A DNA stretch of 64,000 nucleotides from Quillaja saponaria (taxonomy: Eukaryota > Streptophyta > Magnoliopsida > Fabales > Quillajaceae), in assembly GCA_029379385.1 (NCBI GenBank), contig CM055618.1:4784134-4848133 (forward strand). The letters run 5' to 3'. A program made the position numbers and the translations under genes. The stretch's first letter is position 1, and each line of letters opens with the position of its first letter. The notes beneath the pieces were generated by a model. It was not told where the DNA came from and searched no databases. It saw nothing but the letters and a program-made list of their open reading frames with translations. Shown piece by piece: positions 59,031 to 64,000 of this stretch.

Positions 59031-59679
59031 TGGAAATGAACACGTAATTAAAACCTGTTTATGTATTTTATTAGTAAAAAGGTTAAAGAACCTTTATGTC
59101 ATCTCAAAAAAAGTGCAAGCTAATATGGAGAAAAACAGATGGTAGGTTTAATTTAAATGAATCTATGTCCTAAGGGAAAAATACAAATCATGCAGTGTAT
59201 TTATAGATTCACCTATATGTGGGAAGTGTAGTCGCTTCTGCGAGATCAGAAAGCTTGTCTCAAAGACATATAATTCCTAATATGTAAAACATTGCCATTA
59301 ATGTGCAAGAAGTAGAAATTATAATTGAAAAGTTATATAGATGAGTAATATATATGATGTCATCTAAAGATTAAAAAGTTTAAGTCTTAGGACACTTTGG
59401 ATATTGACATTTTATGATTACCAGAAAAGGTCAAGTATAAGAACACCTTATTAACCAACCAATGGTGATAAGAGAAAGAGGCACTTTTAAAGTGGTTTTA
59501 ATACTTTCAAAATTGAGGAAAATTTTAAGAAATTTTCAATAGTTTTAAAATAATTAGACTTAATCAAAAGACATTACTTTTTGCTTAAATGAAAAGACAA
59601 TAGATTTCAAAAATTAACTTTTTTTTTGAACAAGAATATCTTTTCATGAAAACCTTAAGACTTTTTATGGCTACTTGAC

Positions 59680-60011
59680 TTAATCAAAAATCATTACTTT
59701 TTTATTAAATGGAAAGACATTTCCTTTTGTATTTTAACTTCCATATGAATAGAAATGTCATTTCGCGGAAAGCCTTGTAAAAGTAACATGGTTAAGCCAC
59801 TTTTTTGTATCTCTTCTTCTTCTCTTTTCAAGTTATAGTTTCTTATATCTAATTGCAACCTTGGATATCAAAGAGCCCGTTTTATCTTGGGAGGCTTATT
59901 TGCTGTAATCTGTTAAAAGTAGGGTGCTAATATAATCTTAAGGAAAGAGAAATTCTAACTTAACGCAGGCATATAAAAGTGTTTTATTGTTTTCGTAACT
60001 TTTATATTACA
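59680..60011 (+). repeat. Copia 3' LTR (part aligned to the 5' LTR)
   Basis: Matches 52149-52243 joined to 55071-55303: CATTTCCTTTTGTATTTTAA, CATATGAATAGAAATGTC, GGAAAGCCT..GTAACATGG, then CCACTTTTTTGTAT..TTTTCAAGTTATA, TTTTATCTTGGGAGG and ATAAAAGTGTTTTATTGTTTT. The LTR extends further 5' (perhaps to ~59.4 kb), but no matching 5' LTR sequence remains to fix its start. Confidence 0.8.
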
Positions 60012-60406
60012 CAAAGTACTTGTGGACTTCAGTTAAATTCATGTAGTAAGATGGCAATGTTATTGGTTTATTAGTAGTTAAAAGTTGTTGAACATGAAAG
60101 TTTGTTTCTTTTTCACCAAATTGCATAACTAATAATTGGCAACAAGGGAGAAAATTTATGGGCATTTAAATATGTTACTTTGTTTGGCCAAAAAAAAAAA
60201 AAAAAAAGAGAAAATTTCTCTTACTGTGTATCTGTTTAACAATCCTTGTGTCAGTGCATTGTGCACTATTAGAATGATAACTTTCATCACTTTCCTCCCT
60301 CCACCTTCCCCCCTCCACCTTCCTCCCAACTTGCATGTGTAACTCGTCAAGCCCAAAGTTTGCTCCCTCAAAGCCATCAGTTGGCGTCCAAAATACCTAA
60401 TACATG

Positions 60407-60434
60407 TTGGGTTTGGGTTTGGGTTTAGGTTTGG
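60407..60434. repeat. TTTGGG repeat, left part
   Basis: TTGGGTTTGGGTTTGGGTTTAGGTTTGG: four units of a telomere-like hexamer, directly against the left end of the solo LTR. Confidence 0.9.
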
Positions 60435-61658
60435 TGTCTCACTCTTCATGGAGGCATGACTAGCTAGAGAAATGAATAGTTAAACCTCTATAACCCTGAC
60501 TTCTGACAAAGAAATAAATAAGACTCTTGACTAAACCAAAGAATAAAAGTAATTTTAAAAAAAAAAAACAAAAAAACAAAAGTTAATTGTAAAAGTTTAT
60601 TTGTTAAAATAAATAATAATTTACTGAAAATTTTGGCAGAGGTTCATTACAATATGGAACATACCTCAAAATACAAACACCTATGCCCCTGTTTTTACAC
60701 AACAATACAAAGACAACAAGGAGCTCCACTCTGTCCACTTTATAAACAAGACAAATAACTAAACTATTACATCTTACAAAATTAGACACCCTACATTCTA
60801 GTGTGATTGAAAACTTTCATCCTTGACTTTAAATATGAGATTCTGAATTTTTCTTTCCCGTAAAATCCTCGACAAATCCTGTATCAGTGGTTAACTTTCT
60901 TCGAGATCTTGTTACTAAAAAAATATATCCATACAAGTAGAGTGAGTCTAATAGACTCTGTGAGCAGAAGATCGTACCCAAAAAGTACTAGCATCACTTA
61001 AAGCACATATATAATATATATAGTTAATTAGTATCAACATATCTCAAGTTTCAAAATCACTAAGGTTACACTTACATAATTACGGAAACATAAGCTTGAC
61101 AAGCATGGTTCAAATAACACCCTTTATATTCAATCAAAACATTCAAAGTAATTCAAGAGATGAAGGAGCAAGGCAGAGGCGATGCACCACCAAGAGATGA
61201 AATCAGTCCCAGAAGAAAGAAAAGAAAATGATTAAAGGTATAAAGTGGTCAAAGTCAAAAAACATCCATTTGTGTGTGAAATTTTTCTTTATATATATAT
61301 ATATATATATATCTTAATTGTTCCTTACTTTAATGTATTTTTTTTTTGCTTTTAGTTCACTTAGCAATAAAAGTTGCCTAAAATGAGATTAAGATCCAAG
61401 TCAACCAAATCTTAATTTAATTATATATATATATATATATTATGTATACATATAAGTATAATATTTATTTATTTCACATACTTGCATTTATTTTATGATC
61501 AAGAGTTACACCAAATTGTTTAAATTTTATGTTTTAATATCATGTTTTATCATGTTTAATTGTCTCATTATTTATTTAATTTGTTTATTTTATAACAAAA
61601 ATTTACACCTTACGTTTAAAACTCGACTTTACAATATAGAGTTATAAGGGTTATAACA
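60435..61658 (-). repeat. Gypsy-type solo LTR, copy 8 (1.2 kb)
   Basis: On the minus strand it begins TGTTATAACCCTTATAACTC (61658) and ends CCTCCATGAAGAGTGAGACA (60435): TG..CA ends matching the other copies. The CTATAACCCTGACTT and ..GGCATGAC blocks near 60450-60510 match copy 6. At 1224 bp it lacks most of the middle of the long form. No internal region on either side. Confidence 0.85.
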
Positions 61659-61687
61659 TTTAGGTTTGGGTTTGGGTTTGGATTTTG
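61659..61687. repeat. TTTGGG repeat, right part
   Basis: TTTAGGTTTGGGTTTGGGTTTGG follows the LTR directly, continuing the repeat seen on its left side. Confidence 0.9.
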
Positions 61688-61768
61688 TCTCTGAGTAATG
61701 CAGTCAGCTTAGTTTACCAAATTCTTGTTGATATAGAATTCAAACTAAAAAATGAAAAAGGGGAGGGA

Positions 61769-61790
61769 GGGGGGGGGGGGGGGGGGGGGG
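61769..61790. repeat. G22 homopolymer
   Basis: Twenty-two uninterrupted G, preceded by GGGGAGGGA. The length may be inaccurate in any assembly. Confidence 0.9.
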
Positions 61791-61799
61791 AACAACTAA

Positions 61800-62280
61800 T
61801 GTAGTTGGTCACATTTACTTTTGAATTTTAGGTATCGATGACATTGGATTCTTAGTGATAATATCGGATTGTACCAATCCAATAATATTATTACACATGA
61901 CATGGTCAAGATATAACTGACTAATCTAAACTATAAATGCCACCATTATTATCCTATTAATTTTATAATAAACGTCATCATGTCCCATTGTAACTTTAAC
62001 GGATTCCATAACTGTCTTCTAAATACAATGACATATGCCACAATCTTATTGGCCACTATATTTAATATAAACGGGATTAAACCGCAAAGGTAAAGCAAGT
62101 TATTCTTTCTAACTTAACTCTATAGTTTTTTAGCTTCTATTCTGTGATTATATATTGACTTTGGCTTCGAAATTTTCATAGGTTCAAAGGATTGTCCCTT
62201 TACAAGTGAGTCACGTGAAGAACATCCTCAGCTAATTAAATCCAGACTTAACTTAACTTCATATGTAGGAACACCTCAAC
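61800..62280. other. Intergenic DNA, nothing recognised
   Basis: AT-rich sequence without a coding frame or repeat that I can identify. Confidence 0.5.
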
Positions 62281-62284
62281 TTCT

Positions 62285-63072
62285 ATTCTTAATTTTTATT
62301 CTTTGAATAAAAAAAAAAGCATATTTGGCATAATACATACTGGAGCCTTTGCGAGCTTACAAAATACATTCATGCTATTATATTTGTCCATGTTTTAAAT
62401 TTACAACTAATTATGTAGATTTATGGCCTTACAAGTTACAACCGGCCCTTACAACTAATTATTTCCATAAAATATTATTATATATTTGTGATAATTGGTG
62501 TTTTAGCTTGGTGATTGGTGTTTAGTAGTAGCCTTATGATTTTTCTATTCATTACTCAATATGACTCGGCGTGGCTTAGGTGTGTTTAGAAAAATAAAAT
62601 AAAAGACAAAACACTTGACTTGACTTGCTCAAATGTTTTGAAGCAAAAGAAAATGAATTACTTTATTGCATTTTGCATTTAATGCCTTTAAAAAAAGGAA
62701 ATTTCTCTGCTTTAATTTTACATTTCTTAAAATTGCATATGTCAGTAAATGCTTGCTTGACCAAAAACTTGTACTCTTAATTTTTATTCTTTGAATAATT
62801 AAAAGACATATTTGGCATAACACATATTTGAGCCTTGCAAGCTTACAACATACATTCATGCTATTACATTTAGACATGCTTCAAATGATTGCTTTTGTTA
62901 TTGATTTATGCTCTAGTCTTTATCCTTTTATAAATTTATGTGAGAATAACGCAAATTTATGCCCTTATAACTAATTATTTCTATCGAATATTATTATATA
63001 TTTGTGATAATTGGTGTTTTAACTTAGTGATTGGTGTTTAGTAGTAAGCATATCATTTTTCTATTCATTGCT
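62285..63072. repeat. Direct duplication, ~490 bp apart
   Basis: The copies start at 62285 and 62773. They share CTTAATTTTTATTCTTTGAATAA, ATATTTGGCATAA, GCTTACAA..ATACATTCATGCTATTA, then ACTAATTATTTC, ATATTATTATATATTTGTGA, TAATTGGTGTTTTA and GTGATTGGTGTTTAGTAGTA, ending near CTATTCATTxCTCA. The second copy has extra sequence in the middle. Noncoding; class unknown. Confidence 0.85.
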
Positions 63073-64000
63073 CAGATTATTTCTCCATAAAGACCTATTG
63101 TTTGTGTTTCATATAAGAAATAACATATTTATTATTCTCAAACTCAAGTCAACTAACGACAGAGTCATATACCTATTATTTGGTATTTGATAAACATTTT
63201 CAAGTGAATTATCATAAAGCTTAGCACCAAAAAAAAAAAAAAGTATATAGAGGTCAAAAGATGACTGCAAAAGAAAAAATATTTCTCCCATAACAAGGTA
63301 TATACAGTTCAAGGTCGAATCTCAAACTCAAATAGTCAACACTCTATGAATGGTAAACTAAGAGTATACAAGTTATATTAAAATTATTATTGATTATTCA
63401 ACAATATCTTTTTACATTTGCAAACTTAACAAATTTCCTATTGAGCTTAATTTTCTGCCTCACTTATGAAAATTGTTGCAAGGAAATCTTTATGCACGAA
63501 GTTACCAAAGTAGATAAGCTCATCACTTTTAATACAGAAGAGGCTATCACCCAATATCATAACAAACAACTTAACGAACTAATACACATCTTTTTAATGA
63601 ACAAACCTTGCGAAGAATGACATCAAATATGTCCTCTCTCAAGACTATAAAGATCCAGAAAAAATAACCTTACCTCGGGGACAGGAAATAAGCAGCTTTT
63701 CAACTCTCCCAGCTTTTTAGTGGGACACCTCAAATAATAAATTGCTAAAGGTACTGGGTTTTCAACTAACCTAGAGAGAGATCTCGAGGAGGTGACATGC
63801 AACTAGAACACCTATAGTTACATTTGGGGTGGGCACTACAAGCTAAAAAGCAAACACTCGAGTAAAACACCCAGACAAATCAAATTGATAGAATGCCAAT
63901 ACATCAATAAAAATCTTGAGTTTTTGCCCATATTGCTCAAACATATGTTAATTATTTATTTCAAATACAATCTAAATACATTTGCTTATTAGTATCTTCT
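63073..64000. other. Right end of window, no gene assigned
   Basis: A 76-codon frame at 63390-63620 has no family resemblance that I recognise and lies in AT-rich DNA. GC-richer sequence at 63660-63850 could belong to an element continuing beyond the window. Confidence 0.4.

Larger units (their letters stand above)
52149..60011 (+). mobile_element. Ty1/copia retrotransposon, decayed, with nested insertion
   Basis: Order gag - protease - integrase - RT - RNase H, which is copia. The 5' LTR is present as 52149-52243 plus 55071-55303, split by a gypsy solo LTR. The 3' LTR counterpart ends at 60011 with the same ..GTAACTTTTATxxTACA. Between them the coding region has many stops and shifts. The 5' edge of the 5' LTR is lost against the minus-strand gypsy LTR, and no standard primer site was found after 55303. 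Confidence 0.85.

Noticed and set aside
60407..60434. True telomere sequence
   Set aside because: Units are mainly TTTGGG, only a few copies, and internal; not a chromosome end.

Overview
The window looks like nuclear DNA of a flowering plant, most likely a eudicot. It is AT-rich, carries one intron-rich housekeeping gene whose encoded protein matches the plant DExH1-type RNA helicase from end to end, and is otherwise filled with plant-type repeats: Ty3/gypsy LTRs with a tRNA-iMet primer site, a decayed Ty1/copia element, a Helitron fragment, LINE remnants and a satellite-like array. The species cannot be named from the sequence alone.

Layout. 1-5.2 kb: probable copia-type LTR end, then a long gypsy-type LTR, then about seven copies of a ~167-bp tandem repeat. 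5.7-8.1 kb: an intronless, broken copy of a plant ataxin-2 (CID3/CID4-like) mRNA ending in an A-rich tract. 9.49-25.33 kb: a 16-exon DExH/DEAH RNA helicase gene, about 999 codons, with a 6-kb intron and a 2.8-kb intron carrying repeats, including an antisense LINE. The sequence as given has one extra base next to helicase motif III, and two introns start with GC. 25.3-30.3 kb: AT-rich intergenic DNA with duplicated segments but no gene that I recognise. 30.3-38.6 kb: gypsy-derived DNA, including a ~520-bp-armed inverted repeat built from two element 3' ends around a gag zinc-knuckle fragment, followed by several LTR copies. 39-45 kb: a patchwork of gene fragments and a decayed Helitron replication-initiator segment. 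A histone H2A terminal exon lies immediately upstream of it, and a UBA2-like RRM fragment is joined to its downstream end. 45-52.15 kb: a minus-strand gypsy element with 4-kb LTR, primer site and polypurine tract but no recognisable pol. 52.15-60.0 kb: a plus-strand copia element whose 5' LTR is split by a 2.8-kb gypsy solo LTR. 60.4-61.7 kb: another solo LTR sitting inside TTTGGG repeats. 61.7-64 kb: repeats, including a G homopolymer and a ~490-bp-spaced duplication.

Only the helicase gene is a candidate for a working protein-coding gene, and even that has a frame break that is either a sequencing error or a real lesion. Three fragments come from RNA- or chromatin-related host genes (ataxin-2, UBA2, H2A). 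I see no evidence that they form a pathway; they are best read as debris of retroposition and transposon capture. I did not find a new multi-gene system. The most unusual items are the Helitron-associated chimera at 42.6-45.0 kb, the helicase lesion with its two GC-AG introns, the 167-bp array, and the nested LTRs.
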